A stretch of 63,309 nucleotides of DNA, from contig USGV01000006.1 in assembly GCA_900554305.1 (NCBI GenBank), positions 1 to 63,309 on the forward strand, written 5' to 3'. A model generated the notes under the pieces. It did not search any database, was not told where the DNA came from, and was given only the letters and a program-made list of their open reading frames with translations. How positions within the stretch are numbered: the stretch's first letter is position 1; each line of letters begins with the position of its first letter. The DNA is from an uncultured Mycoplasmatota bacterium (GTDB lineage: Bacteria > Bacillota_I > Bacilli_A > RF39 > UBA660). Below are positions 17,655 to 25,866 of the stretch, in pieces. Made by a program: the position numbers and the translations under genes.

Positions 17655-18545
17655 TTATCGAACTCTTGCTTTACCTTCTTCTTGATAAATAGCTCCAACA
17701 AATTGACGACCAAATTTTTCAGCTTTACCATTAGAAGCAGCACTGTTAGAATAATACATAGAATCAACAATAGTATCATGATTATCCCAAATAATATTTT
17801 CCCAAGGAATTCTAACCTCTCCAAATTGGTCGGCTAATGCATTATCTTGATTAATTGCATAGGAATCAACTTCTTTTCCATCCTTCATAATTCTTCCTGG
17901 AACAATAGCTCCCGTTTGATCCCAAACTTGCTCATCATTTGCCCATTTTGGTCTATTTTCTGTATAGACCCAACTATCTCCTGCACGAGCTCCAACATGA
18001 ATGATAATATCTTCTGGTTTACTACCTTCACGGTATAATGCTTCAATAGTCATCTGTGGAATTCTTTTATCAATCATTTCACCACCACAGTGAGCAACAG
18101 CAGTAATACCTTGTTTTCTATCTTCAGCTGTAACAACAGCACAGTCAGCAACTGGATGTCCTAAAGCAACACCTTTCAAATTCTCTCTCATCATTAAAAT
18201 ATCTTCATCTATATCTGTCCACCCATTAGGATTAGCCTCTACATAATCCTGTGTAATTTCAAATACAGAACCATCCAAATTTTTCTGATCAGCCATAAAC
18301 ATTTTTCGCCAATCAAATCCTTCAGCTTCAGCAAACGCTTTACGATGTTCTTTGAATATTGCACTTCTTAGAGCGCCATTTCCTCTAAAATCCACATCTT
18401 GGACTTCTTCTAAAGTTTTTAAATTTTGCATGTCTTTAATCATTTTCTTATCTGCATCTGTAATATTTGTGTAACGAATAGTTCCTCCATTCATCGCACC
18501 ATAAATGTTTTTAGAATCTAACATTCTTAATTTAACCGTATTCAT
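17655..18545 (-). CDS. Laccase-domain (YfiH/YlmD-like) protein
   Basis: A 296-residue protein resembling the multicopper-polyphenol-oxidase/YfiH family, members of which act as purine nucleoside phosphorylases/adenosine deaminases. The key pattern is visible: GHPVADCAVVTAE (the ADC cysteine), then TAVAHCGGEMIDKRIPQMTI (His of the usual HAGWRG loop), and a C-terminal SNSAASNGKAEKFGRQFVGAI region. The HAGWRG loop reads HCGGEM, so the family match is divergent and activity is uncertain. Promoter at 18576-18604 is a perfect sigma-A consensus with an AGGGGGA ribosome binding site, so the gene is likely well expressed as its own unit. Confidence 0.75.
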   Translation of the reverse strand: MNTVKLRMLDSKNIYGAMNGGTIRYTNITDADKKMIKDMQNLKTLEEVQDVDFRGNGALRSAIFKEHRKAFAEAEGFDWRKMFMADQKNLDGSVFEITQDYVEANPNGWTDIDEDILMMRENLKGVALGHPVADCAVVTAEDRKQGITAVAHCGGEMIDKRIPQMTIEALYREGSKPEDIIIHVGARAGDSWVYTENRPKWANDEQVWDQTGAIVPGRIMKDGKEVDSYAINQDNALADQFGEVRIPWENIIWDNHDTIVDSMYYSNSAASNGKAEKFGRQFVGAIYQEEGKARVR

Positions 18546-18575
18546 AAATTTTCCCCCTTCGATTTATGTAGCTAG

Positions 18576-18604
18576 ATTATACCACAAATCATCAATTTTG
18601 TCAA
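18576..18604 (-). promoter_or_regulatory. Consensus sigma-A promoter of the laccase-domain gene
   Basis: Minus-strand TTGACA (18604-18599), 17 bases, TATAAT (18581-18576), with TGTGG just before the -10. The promoter, the CTAGCT just after it and the AGGGGGAAAA ribosome binding site recur almost unchanged upstream of the 30230-30700 gene. Confidence 0.92.
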
Positions 18605-18611
18605 TCCCACG

Positions 18612-19208
18612 TTACTTTTTTGCCTTTACAAACACTTCATCGTTCCCAATAAGAGTTGATTTAGCTTCAATATCCACAGAAGAAAGTAAAACCATATCTC
18701 TCGCAACATCTTCTGCCCTTTGAGACAAATCTTCTTCATTAGAACTAATTCCTTGCTGTAGAGAATACACATTTGTCAAATACTCATTAACAGTAGAATC
18801 ACCAGTATACTCTTCATGATCAAATTCAATAACTGCAGGCATATTTTCATAAGACACATATAAATTTTTACCAGCATATTCTGGATTATCTTCTTTTACA
18901 CGTTGAGAAAAATACATATAAGAATTATCAACCAATTGTTGGTACTCAGCTTGATTCATACTATCACCTTGTACTGCCTTTAAAACACTATCAGCATCTA
19001 AAAATTCTGCTGCCTCTTCACTAATAGAAATACCAAGTTTTTCTTCTAAAGTAGTACTAATAGCTTGATTATCAGAAAAACTCATATTTTCTACTTGAGA
19101 GAAATCAACTTTCTCACCGTCTAAAGAATCTTCTCTAGAGCACCCTACAAAAGAAGTAGCTAAAAGTCCAATTGCAGCATAAGTAGCAAATTTCTTAATC
19201 TTCATCAT
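18612..19208 (-). CDS. Lipoprotein of unknown function
   Basis: A 198-residue lipoprotein: MMKIKKFATYAAIGLLATSFVGC, with lipobox TSFVGC and the lipid-modified cysteine at residue 23. The mature part is strongly acidic and helical, with no recognised domain; a LSQRAEDVARDM helix lies near the C-terminus. It should be attached to the outer face of the membrane. The start has GAGGGGG. It ends just before the laccase-domain gene's promoter, so the two are separate units. No close neighbour explains its role. Confidence 0.8.
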   Translation of the reverse strand: MMKIKKFATYAAIGLLATSFVGCSREDSLDGEKVDFSQVENMSFSDNQAISTTLEEKLGISISEEAAEFLDADSVLKAVQGDSMNQAEYQQLVDNSYMYFSQRVKEDNPEYAGKNLYVSYENMPAVIEFDHEEYTGDSTVNEYLTNVYSLQQGISSNEEDLSQRAEDVARDMVLLSSVDIEAKSTLIGNDEVFVKAKK

Positions 19209-19273
19209 AATATTCCCCCTCCTAAAACCAATGAATGCCTCTATTATATCATAAGGAAATAAAAAAAGAAAAG

Positions 19274-20005
19274 CTAAACTGTAACAACAGCCGAATCTTT
19301 TCTCATACAGCGTCTTTCTTTTGCATGACTAATAAATGCATCAATAACTTTTCTAGAATTTTCATCAAAATCATAACTAATCTCTGGATGCCACTGAACA
19401 CCCAAATGAAAGGTATCCGTAGGATATTCAAGCGCTTCTATTTGCCCATCAGAACTAGTCGCAACCGTTCTATAAACATGATTACTTGTTGCATGATAAT
19501 TATGAAAACTATTAACCATAATTTTTTCTTTACCAATAATTTCATATAGTTTACTATTCTTCAAAATAGTTACTTCATGAGATAAAGATAAGTCATCATC
19601 CTTTTGATTATGTAAAATATCACTCTCATTAGCTTCCAATTTTACTTCTTCATCATAACAACTCATCATTTGCATACCAAGACAAACCGCCAAAACCGGT
19701 ACTTTCTTTTCTATCGCAACTTCTAATAAATATCTATCATACGGAGTAATTTTAATTCCACCTGGAAAAAACAATCCATCACAATACTCTAAATTCTTAC
19801 AAATCAACTTTTTTTCTTCATCAGTTAATTCAGGAAATTCATTTCCCTTCGTATTAATATAATCTACATCTTGAACAGGTGTAATAGAAAAAACTTCCCC
19901 ACCGGCCTTTTGAATCGCCCTTCTAACTTTTTCTCCAAGATATAAAATAGGTCTTCCATCATGCAAATGAGTATATCTTAAAGGTACTCCTATCACAGGT
20001 CTCAA
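19274..20005 (-). CDS. Class I glutamine amidotransferase-like hydrolase (peptidase C26)
   Basis: A 243-residue protein of the gamma-glutamyl-gamma-aminobutyrate hydrolase (PuuD-like) family. Visible are the N-terminal MRPVIGVPLRY, the oxyanion segment FFPGGIKITPYDR, the nucleophile elbow PVLAVCLGMQMMS (Cys about residue 119) and HLGVQWHPE (catalytic His and Glu) near residue 208. All three catalytic residues are present. Family members release glutamate from gamma-glutamyl compounds; the exact substrate is not shown. It is the last ordinary gene before the retroelement region, whose reverse transcriptase gene ends 66 bases away on the same strand. Confidence 0.9.
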   Translation of the reverse strand: MRPVIGVPLRYTHLHDGRPILYLGEKVRRAIQKAGGEVFSITPVQDVDYINTKGNEFPELTDEEKKLICKNLEYCDGLFFPGGIKITPYDRYLLEVAIEKKVPVLAVCLGMQMMSCYDEEVKLEANESDILHNQKDDDLSLSHEVTILKNSKLYEIIGKEKIMVNSFHNYHATSNHVYRTVATSSDGQIEALEYPTDTFHLGVQWHPEISYDFDENSRKVIDAFISHAKERRCMRKDSAVVTV

Positions 20006-20071
20006 ACTATCATCCCTTCCAACAGAAATTCACAATATTTATAATAATATCACAAAAATAATTAAAAATAG

Positions 20072-21187
20072 CTATTTTAAATGATTTTGATATAAAAATC
20101 CTCCAGAATTACATCTTTTAAAATATCCCTTATAACTAGACAAAATAAACTTTTCATTATCTGGATGATAACGAACCACGTATCTCAGTTTTTTCCTAAT
20201 TCTCTTCTTATTCTTCGACGGAAGTAAAATTAGCAGCTTCTTATTTCTTAAAATAAATCGATACCCCAAAAATATAAATCCCTGATGAATTTCAACAATT
20301 TGTGTTTTTTTATTAAATGACAATTTTAACTCTTCTAATTTTCTAAAAATTTGTTGATAACAGAAATTTAAATATTCTTTACTTTCATGCATTAAAATAA
20401 AATCATCCATATATCGAACATAACATTTAATATGCAATTTTTCTTTAATAAAATGATCTAAATCATTCAAATAAAAAATAGCTAATATTTGACTAGTCAT
20501 ATTTCCAATAGGAAGTCCTTTACCACAATTATATCTAGGAACTTTTTCCAACTCTAAAATCCTATAAGATAAGTTACCCTCTTTTCTCTTTAACCTGTCA
20601 ATTTCTTTATAAATCAAAGCATCTATTTCCTGATTAATATACTTTTTATTAGTACTTTGAATAATTTCCCATAACAAATCTAATATTTCAGAATCATGAA
20701 TTACCTTCCTCAATTTTTGAAACAAAATAATATGATCTATTGAATAAAAATATTTAGCGATATCACATTTTAAAACATAAAATTTATCATGTTTTCTTTT
20801 TAATGAATGAATATACTTTTTAATATAAAATAACCCCTTATCTGTCCCCATACCTATTCTTGTAGCAATATTCATAGGAATCAACTTTTTTTCTAAAATA
20901 GGAAACAAAATATATTTACTAACCAAATGATTAATAATTTTATCTGAAAGATTTTCACTCATAATTACCCTGTATTTAGGTTTTTTAATTAAAAAAACAT
21001 GATATTTCCTATGTTGATATTCTCTATTTTTTAAAATTTCATAAATAGTAATCAAATTACATGAATAAAAAAGTTCATAAACAAAAATCTTATCTTTATG
21101 CTTAGTATTTAAACGAATAGTATGATAAACATCCATTAATTTTTCTAAATCAAGTAAAACAGCATAACAATCAATTGGATTTTTCAC
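20072..21187 (-). CDS. Diversity-generating retroelement reverse transcriptase
   Basis: A 371-residue reverse transcriptase. Motifs in order: NIATRIGMGTDKG near residue 108, KCDIAKYFYSIDH (first Asp) near 140, GLPIGNMTSQILAIFYLNDLDHF near 225, catalytic RYMDDFIL near 258, LSFNKKTQI, and FLGYRF. The motif-4 SQ form (xGNxTSQ in place of QGxxxSP) and the LNDLDHF run are typical of DGR enzymes, not of retrons or group II introns. It has no maturase or endonuclease domain. Start is GTG 21187 with GGAG at good spacing, overlapping avd by 17 bases. It copies the template RNA with errors at adenine and drives mutagenic homing into the variable repeat. Confidence 0.95.
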   Translation of the reverse strand: MKNPIDCYAVLLDLEKLMDVYHTIRLNTKHKDKIFVYELFYSCNLITIYEILKNREYQHRKYHVFLIKKPKYRVIMSENLSDKIINHLVSKYILFPILEKKLIPMNIATRIGMGTDKGLFYIKKYIHSLKRKHDKFYVLKCDIAKYFYSIDHIILFQKLRKVIHDSEILDLLWEIIQSTNKKYINQEIDALIYKEIDRLKRKEGNLSYRILELEKVPRYNCGKGLPIGNMTSQILAIFYLNDLDHFIKEKLHIKCYVRYMDDFILMHESKEYLNFCYQQIFRKLEELKLSFNKKTQIVEIHQGFIFLGYRFILRNKKLLILLPSKNKKRIRKKLRYVVRYHPDNEKFILSSYKGYFKRCNSGGFLYQNHLK

Positions 21188-21524
21188 TACGTATTACTCC
21201 ATAAGCAATCTTACGAATTTCCAACAAAAAATTAGCAATAGACTCATATTTTTTAAAACTAATAAACTTTCTTTTATAACTAATTCTCATATAATAATCA
21301 AGCATAGATAACTGAATTAATAAATTTTTTAAATACTTTATTTTTATTCTAGTAATATTTTCTATCCGATAAGAAAAAATAGATTCAATCAACAAATACA
21401 TAGTTTTTTCAATATTATTACATAAAACAAACTCTTTTTTTGGAAAATTAATTAACTGCTTAGCAATATAATCCATTGTCTTTTCACTACATGTAAGCAA
21501 TTTAAATTCCTCATTACATCCCAT
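21171..21524 (-). CDS. avd: Avd-like accessory variability determinant
   Basis: About 117 residues from ATG 21524 (MGCNEEFKLLTCSEKTMDYI); an earlier frame start at 21569 is unlikely as it overlaps deeply with the MSL gene. The sequence is basic and almost all helical, with a central FSYRIENITRIKIKYLKNLLIQLSMLDYYMRISYKRKF type pattern. It ends in ANFLLEIRKIAYGVI, fitting the four-helix-bundle Avd/S23-like family that forms a pentamer binding the DGR reverse transcriptase and template RNA. Family assignment rests on size, helicity, charge and position directly before the RT, not on a strong motif. It overlaps both neighbours, so the three are coupled. Confidence 0.8.
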   Translation of the reverse strand: MGCNEEFKLLTCSEKTMDYIAKQLINFPKKEFVLCNNIEKTMYLLIESIFSYRIENITRIKIKYLKNLLIQLSMLDYYMRISYKRKFISFKKYESIANFLLEIRKIAYGVIRSEKSN

Positions 21525-21918
21525 CAATAAAATCCTTAATTTTATTATAATTACTACTATCTTTGGCAATTAAAAAACAAATTCTATCTAACAAAATATC
21601 TAAAACTGCCCGATCATTAAATTCCTTTTGAGCCTGTTCCAATAAAATAAAATATTGATTATCACTACTAACAAAATTATTATCATCATCCTTATCAATA
21701 TAAATATAAGATATTTCCTTTTCTTTCAAAATACAGCTAACACGCTCAAAAGCACTTTTAGGAAAACCAACTTTGTCGTCTTTTATTTGATAAGAAAACA
21801 AATAATGAAGAAGTAAAGCATCCATACCAAAACTAATAATAAAACTACCTGACCCCAATAAAATTACAGAGTCAAGATATTCTCTTTTTATTTCTTTATA
21901 TCTATCTTTTAATTTCAT
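21514..21918 (-). CDS. MutS-domain-I-like protein of the DGR (MSL type)
   Basis: A 134-residue protein from ATG 21918, which has an AGGAGA site. Residues 1-80 follow the layout of the MutS N-terminal mismatch-recognition domain: KLKDRYKEIKREYLDSVILL, then GSFIISFGMDALLLHYLF (compare MutS GDFYEMFGEDA), then a VGFPKSAFERV segment (compare GFP...), then ISYIYIDK. The mismatch-wedge Phe-x-Glu is not kept in the usual form (GSFIISF), so DNA mismatch sensing is doubtful. MutS-like (MSL) accessory genes have been reported in a subset of DGRs; role unknown. Its end overlaps avd by 11 bases. Call is by pattern and context. Confidence 0.65.
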   Translation of the reverse strand: MKLKDRYKEIKREYLDSVILLGSGSFIISFGMDALLLHYLFSYQIKDDKVGFPKSAFERVSCILKEKEISYIYIDKDDDNNFVSSDNQYFILLEQAQKEFNDRAVLDILLDRICFLIAKDSSNYNKIKDFIDGM

Positions 21919-22128
21919 ATAATCTCCTAATAAATAAAGCAATATAGTATCTAACAAAACAAGTAAAACTTCTCATCTTGTATCTATATTATATATTCTG
22001 GTAAAACCATAGGCTAATCTTGTTTCCAATCTATAAAGATTATGTTACAAAACATTACTTCCTCTCATTATTAACCATAATCAATAATACTCGGTACATT
22101 AGTAATCATACTAACTAATAGTAGGAAT

Positions 22129-22237
22129 CTGGACGCACGCCGTAACCATTCGACACCCAATTCGTATTCAAATACCCCGTAGAGTTAACGTTCCACGCGT
22201 TCGCAATAGCGTTAGACGAATTAAAGTTAGACGGCGA
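22129..22237 (-). repeat. DGR template repeat (TR)
   Basis: A 109-bp segment in the gap between the target gene and the MSL gene that aligns without gaps to 22384-22492 (VR). 95 positions match. Of 14 mismatches, 12 fall where the template (sense = minus strand) has A; two are sense T-to-C. The first 36 plus-strand bases (the 3' end in the sense direction) are identical, as expected for the homing-initiation (IMH-like) region. Read in frame, the TR holds AAT/AAC/ACG codons at the varied positions. The template RNA should be transcribed leftward from here. Confidence 0.95.
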
Positions 22238-22276
22238 AAAGCAACAGAAAATATAATAGATTAACCTAAAACAGCA

Positions 22277-22302
22277 GTTCAAAATGAAGAGTCATTTTGA
22301 AC
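22277..22302. repeat. Perfect 11-bp inverted repeat between VR and TR
   Basis: GTTCAAAATGA and TCATTTTGAAC with a 4-base loop, 4 bases after the target-gene stop and about 80 bases downstream of the VR end. No T run follows on the minus strand, which argues against a plain terminator. DGRs carry a hairpin or cruciform just downstream of VR that raises target recognition; this is the obvious candidate. Confidence 0.7.
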
Positions 22303-22306
22303 TATT

Positions 22307-24046
22307 CTACTTCACAACAACATATGGATTTTCAGCGGTTCCATCACCTCCAGATATCAGCACATCAGCTGACAGATTAACAACTGGACGCACGCCGTAA
22401 CCATTCGACACCCAATTCGCACCCAAATACCCCGCAGAGTTAACGCGCCACGCGGTCGCAGGAGCGAAAGGCGAAGGAAAGTTAGACGGCGACATAGTCC
22501 AATAAGTTTGACCTGTATATAAATAATATTGTGTATTAACAGAATTATAAAGTCCACCAGCCATTGCTGCTTCATCCACTGTAATAAGTCCTACTGGATA
22601 AATCAATTTACCATTTCCCTTAGCATTCGAAACTGTAAAAGAATCAGAAGACTGCGGACATATCAAAGTTGGATTTTTTTGTTGATAAACTCGCTTATAT
22701 GCCCCATATGTTGTAGTAGGTGAAAGCAAATATCCAGAACCGGTATTTAAAGTCCTATCATTACAAAAAATTTCATCACTCAAATAACTAGCATAAGAAT
22801 TACCAGAACTATCCTTCTTATTTAAAATATTATCCTTATACCAAGTATCTACTTTTGTTTTAATAGTAGAATCAGTAGTATTATTCAAAGTAGACTCATA
22901 ATTTTTAGAACTATAAGATAAAATCTTCACTGTTGCTGTATAGGCATTTACATATTTAGTCACATTTTTCAAAGATGTACATGTACCAGTAGCACTAGTA
23001 GAAAAACAAGTATATGGATATTTTGTAATAGCTTCATTATATACTTCTTTCCAAGTACCATAAATAGATTCTCCAGTTAATTTAAAAGTTTTAGTAGCTT
23101 CATCAAAAGTATAAGCAGATCCAAAATAATACTTGACATTTTCACTAAAATTTACATAATTAGTAGAACTATTTTTATCTAAATTAAGCTCATAATCTTC
23201 AGAATACATATATCCAACGTAGGTTGGATCATAATTTTTAGAATTAAAAGCACTTGTACCAATGGAAGTTGCTGCACCAGTAGCAGAAGGAGAAGTTCCC
23301 GAATAAATCATTCTAACACTACCATCACCATTTTCACGTATAATACGCCAAGTAAAACCTGCAAAAGAAACATAATTATTCTTTACGTTTCCACGATAAT
23401 AATAACTAGTACCATCATTATCTGCTGTAGCGTATAAACCAATTTCAGAATCCAAAGATTCAACTGTTTTATATGTATGTTTAACAACCTCCGTCACTCG
23501 ATAAGTAACTGTCCCATTAGAAGCAACTTCTTTTTTATAAGCCTTAATTTGATATAAGGTAGCACAAGTATTCCATGTACTAGTAGTACCACCACAAGTA
23601 TAATAATCAATATAATCATCTGTTAAATCTGCATTAGTATAATTCTGTAAAGTAAAAATACCAGTAGAAGAATTGAATGAATAACTTTTCGCTAATGTAA
23701 AATGAGAAGTCGTTGAAATCACACCATTATTATTAGTAACAGTTGAAGATGTTTCCTTATAAGTAACTGTTGGAGCCATCTTAGCAAAAGCACCCACACC
23801 TTTTTTGCTAATATAACTTTTCGCAGCAGCCGTACTATCTGAATAATTTTCCATAACTAACATACAATCTGACAATCTATTAAACCCATTATTAATACAA
23901 AAATTATTTTCTGGAACAGTAATACTTCCAGTAGCATTCGACGAAGTAGAAAATAAAGAATAACTATCCGAAAACCAAGTAATAACAATTAGACTTATCC
24001 CTAAAACTACAAAACATACTCCTAATATAATCTTATTATGATGCAT
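22307..24046 (-). CDS. DGR target: membrane-anchored variable surface protein
   Basis: A 579-residue protein. An N-terminal hydrophobic segment (about residues 5-27) with a basic start suggests a signal anchor or signal peptide. A long Ser/Thr/Tyr/Asn-rich extracellular region follows. The C-terminal 140 residues look like the C-type-lectin-like/formylglycine-enzyme-like fold of DGR targets: YWTMSP, the variable stretch, then NGYGVRPVVNLSADV. VR codes for residues 519-555, so 24 constant residues follow it. Nine codons differ from the template and all nine change the amino acid. AGGAGGAATTGTT precedes the start. It is the fifth gene of the operon starting at 26430 and is probably displayed with the four small proteins before it. 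Confidence 0.92.
   Translation of the reverse strand: MHHNKIILGVCFVVLGISLIVITWFSDSYSLFSTSSNATGSITVPENNFCINNGFNRLSDCMLVMENYSDSTAAAKSYISKKGVGAFAKMAPTVTYKETSSTVTNNNGVISTTSHFTLAKSYSFNSSTGIFTLQNYTNADLTDDYIDYYTCGGTTSTWNTCATLYQIKAYKKEVASNGTVTYRVTEVVKHTYKTVESLDSEIGLYATADNDGTSYYYRGNVKNNYVSFAGFTWRIIRENGDGSVRMIYSGTSPSATGAATSIGTSAFNSKNYDPTYVGYMYSEDYELNLDKNSSTNYVNFSENVKYYFGSAYTFDEATKTFKLTGESIYGTWKEVYNEAITKYPYTCFSTSATGTCTSLKNVTKYVNAYTATVKILSYSSKNYESTLNNTTDSTIKTKVDTWYKDNILNKKDSSGNSYASYLSDEIFCNDRTLNTGSGYLLSPTTTYGAYKRVYQQKNPTLICPQSSDSFTVSNAKGNGKLIYPVGLITVDEAAMAGGLYNSVNTQYYLYTGQTYWTMSPSNFPSPFAPATAWRVNSAGYLGANWVSNGYGVRPVVNLSADVLISGGDGTAENPYVVVK
22384..22492 (-). repeat. DGR variable repeat (VR) in the target gene
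   Basis: 109 bp matching the TR at 22129-22237. Sense-strand codon changes relative to TR, in order: AAT to CCT, TCT to CCT, AAC to TTC, ATT to CCT, AAC to ACC, AAC to CGC, ACG to GCG, AAT to GGT, ACG to GCG. The constant WVSNGYGVRP codons lie in the invariant 3' part. Confidence 0.95.
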
Positions 24047-24057
24047 AACAATTCCTC

Positions 24058-24534
24058 CTAGCGCATATCTGCTTGAACAGCATCTAATTTAACATTAAAT
24101 TTAACTTCCGATTTCAAATTAGTATCAGCAGTAGTATACACTTTGATTTTTTGAGATGATTTAGAATTGCCAATTCTTTTTTTTAAAACAACCTTTTCCT
24201 CACCTTTAGAATTAGTATTACCATCTTCATCTAAATAACGAAATAAACCAATAGACCCATCTTGATTTTCAATAGTAATTGTATAATCAACTGCTACAGA
24301 ACTTACAATCGTTTTCCCATTACGAGTTTCAAAATTACTAACTGTAATAAAAAAATATGGTTCATTGTTTTCAATATAATTATCATCAGTATCTACTTTC
24401 AAATGACATATAATATCGCCAGTAGTAGAACTAACTAAAACATCACTACGACTTTGATATGCAGCATAAGAAACAGGAAGCCCTAAAATAAGAATTGTAA
24501 CAAATAAAATTATTAAACTTTTTTTTCTCATCAT
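24058..24534 (-). CDS. Small membrane-anchored protein of the DGR operon
   Basis: 158 residues: MMRKKSLIILFVTILILGL... forms an N-terminal membrane segment ending VSYAAYQSRSDV, a form seen at the signal region of SipW-dependent proteins (hydrophobic stretch, then YA-x-Y). The rest is beta-rich (YFFITVSNFETRNGK, VDYTITIEN, VYTTADTNLKSEVKFNVKLDA) with no cysteine pair. I read it as a TasA/camelysin-like extracytoplasmic protein, less clear than its neighbours because the core WxW motif is missing. GGGAG precedes the start; 11 bases separate it from the target gene. Confidence 0.75.
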   Translation of the reverse strand: MMRKKSLIILFVTILILGLPVSYAAYQSRSDVLVSSTTGDIICHLKVDTDDNYIENNEPYFFITVSNFETRNGKTIVSSVAVDYTITIENQDGSIGLFRYLDEDGNTNSKGEEKVVLKKRIGNSKSSQKIKVYTTADTNLKSEVKFNVKLDAVQADMR

Positions 24535-24546
24535 ATAAACTACTCC

Positions 24547-25158
24547 CTACTTCACTTTTTGCATCGCCAACACTGAAAAAGAAACAGAAATATCTCGATT
24601 AGTCCAAGTTTCAGTTTCATCATCAGTGGTATAATCCCATTTCCAATAAATATTTTCCACTATTTTTTTATCAATATTTTTTAATAAAATATCATTTTTA
24701 ATAGACGTAAATTCTTGAGTCATCTCTTCATCCGAATATAACTTTAAATGATTAGGCAAATTACTAGAGGCAAGAGAAATCTGATAAGAAACTGCAACTT
24801 TCGTACCGGAAAAATCAAATTCTAAAGCAATCTTTCCCTTGGTACCTGGAACAACTGAAGTCATACTAAAATCATTATCTATAATCGTATCTTTTAAATC
24901 AAAAGTTACAACATCACTTCCAATTCCATTTAAACGATATCTCCAAGGAGCCACTTTAATACTTGAATGTGACGCAGAGTTTGAAACATAGCTAGAATAA
25001 GTAAGCGGTATTAATAACAGAAAAAATACAAAGCACCCTATTCCTAAAAAAAATACAGTTTTCTTTCTACTTTTTCGATTTGCAACAATCCAATGAGTAC
25101 CATTCAAATCAAGTAGTTCAACATATCCTAATTTTTCCCTAATACCCTTTCTACTCAT
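24547..25158 (-). CDS. TasA/camelysin-like membrane-anchored protein
   Basis: 203 residues. A 33-residue cytoplasmic head rich in Arg/Lys is followed by a membrane helix (VFFLGIGCFVFFLLLIPLTY) ending SSYVSNSASHSSIKVAPW, which matches the SipW-type motif (Y-x-x-Y, then a VAPW strand). The mature region has SVVPGTKGKIALEFD, VAVSYQISL, and near the end IYWKWDYTTDDETETW...ISVSFSVLAMQ, the WxW...SVSFSxxAxQ pattern of TasA-like fibre proteins. The long N-terminal head before the helix is unusual for a cleaved signal and may keep it membrane-bound. Same operon as the DGR target. Confidence 0.8.
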   Translation of the reverse strand: MSRKGIREKLGYVELLDLNGTHWIVANRKSRKKTVFFLGIGCFVFFLLLIPLTYSSYVSNSASHSSIKVAPWRYRLNGIGSDVVTFDLKDTIIDNDFSMTSVVPGTKGKIALEFDFSGTKVAVSYQISLASSNLPNHLKLYSDEEMTQEFTSIKNDILLKNIDKKIVENIYWKWDYTTDDETETWTNRDISVSFSVLAMQKVK

Positions 25159-25169
25159 AATAAACTACC

Positions 25170-25799
25170 TCACAATATTTGTTTTCCAAAAATTTCAATA
25201 GATAAATGATAAGAAGATTCAATATTAGAACCTATTGCTGTATCATTATCACTTTCAAACCACTTCCACTCTAAAAAGTACTCTTCCTCCTCGCCCTTTT
25301 TCAACTCTCCTAAAATATCGTTAAATCCCAAAATAGATTTCCATTCTGATTCAATATATTTATCTCCTTGTCTTAATCGATACTTCATATTAATATCAAA
25401 ATCATTTTTTTCTTTAAAATTCAATTGATAAGACATACTACAATCAGTATCATTTTTAATAACAAAGCGATAAGTATTAGTAGAACCTGGTGCAATAACT
25501 TCTTCCATTTGATATAACGGATTTTTAAATATCTTCAATTGATTAGTTTCTTTCCAAATAACATCAGAATCTTCCACAATTAAATTACTATCAGAAGAAG
25601 GAACATTTTTATCGCAATTGCAATCTATTTCAAAAATATCACCATTAGAAACAACCATATCTCGGTTTTTATAATAAAACATCCTAAATAACAACCATAA
25701 AATAATAAATATTAAAATAATAATGATAATAATAAATAGAATATTATGATTCTTTGTTTCCTGATTCTTATTTGTTGTATTATCAATATTAGAATTCAT
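25170..25799 (-). CDS. TasA-like membrane-anchored protein with cysteine-rich turn
   Basis: 209 residues. About 18 polar residues precede a very hydrophobic helix made mostly of Ile (NILFIIIIIILIFIILWLLF), then a short CNCDKN cysteine pair. The rest follows the TasA-like layout: VIAPGSTNTYRFVIKND, MSYQLNFKEK, and EEYFLEWKWFESDNDTAIGS then SYHLSIEIFGKQ near the C-terminus. No signal peptidase site is obvious, so it is probably a membrane-tethered member of the set. GAGGTGAGG precedes the ATG. Fits as an anchor or base for the surface structure (inference). Confidence 0.78.
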   Translation of the reverse strand: MNSNIDNTTNKNQETKNHNILFIIIIIILIFIILWLLFRMFYYKNRDMVVSNGDIFEIDCNCDKNVPSSDSNLIVEDSDVIWKETNQLKIFKNPLYQMEEVIAPGSTNTYRFVIKNDTDCSMSYQLNFKEKNDFDINMKYRLRQGDKYIESEWKSILGFNDILGELKKGEEEEYFLEWKWFESDNDTAIGSNIESSYHLSIEIFGKQIL

Positions 25800-25866
25800 A
25801 AAACCTCACCTCTTTTAAAATTCTAACAATCCAGCGATAATTCGTTAGATTGTTAGGAAATTAAAA

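Noticed and set aside
20072..21187. The reverse transcriptase as a retron or abortive-infection RT
   Set aside because: It has a TR/VR pair, an Avd-like partner and the DGR-type SQ motif; no msr/msd-like inverted repeats were seen.
22307..24046. The target protein as a prophage tail-fibre adhesin
   Set aside because: It has an N-terminal membrane segment and sits with TasA-like genes; no phage structural genes are in the window.
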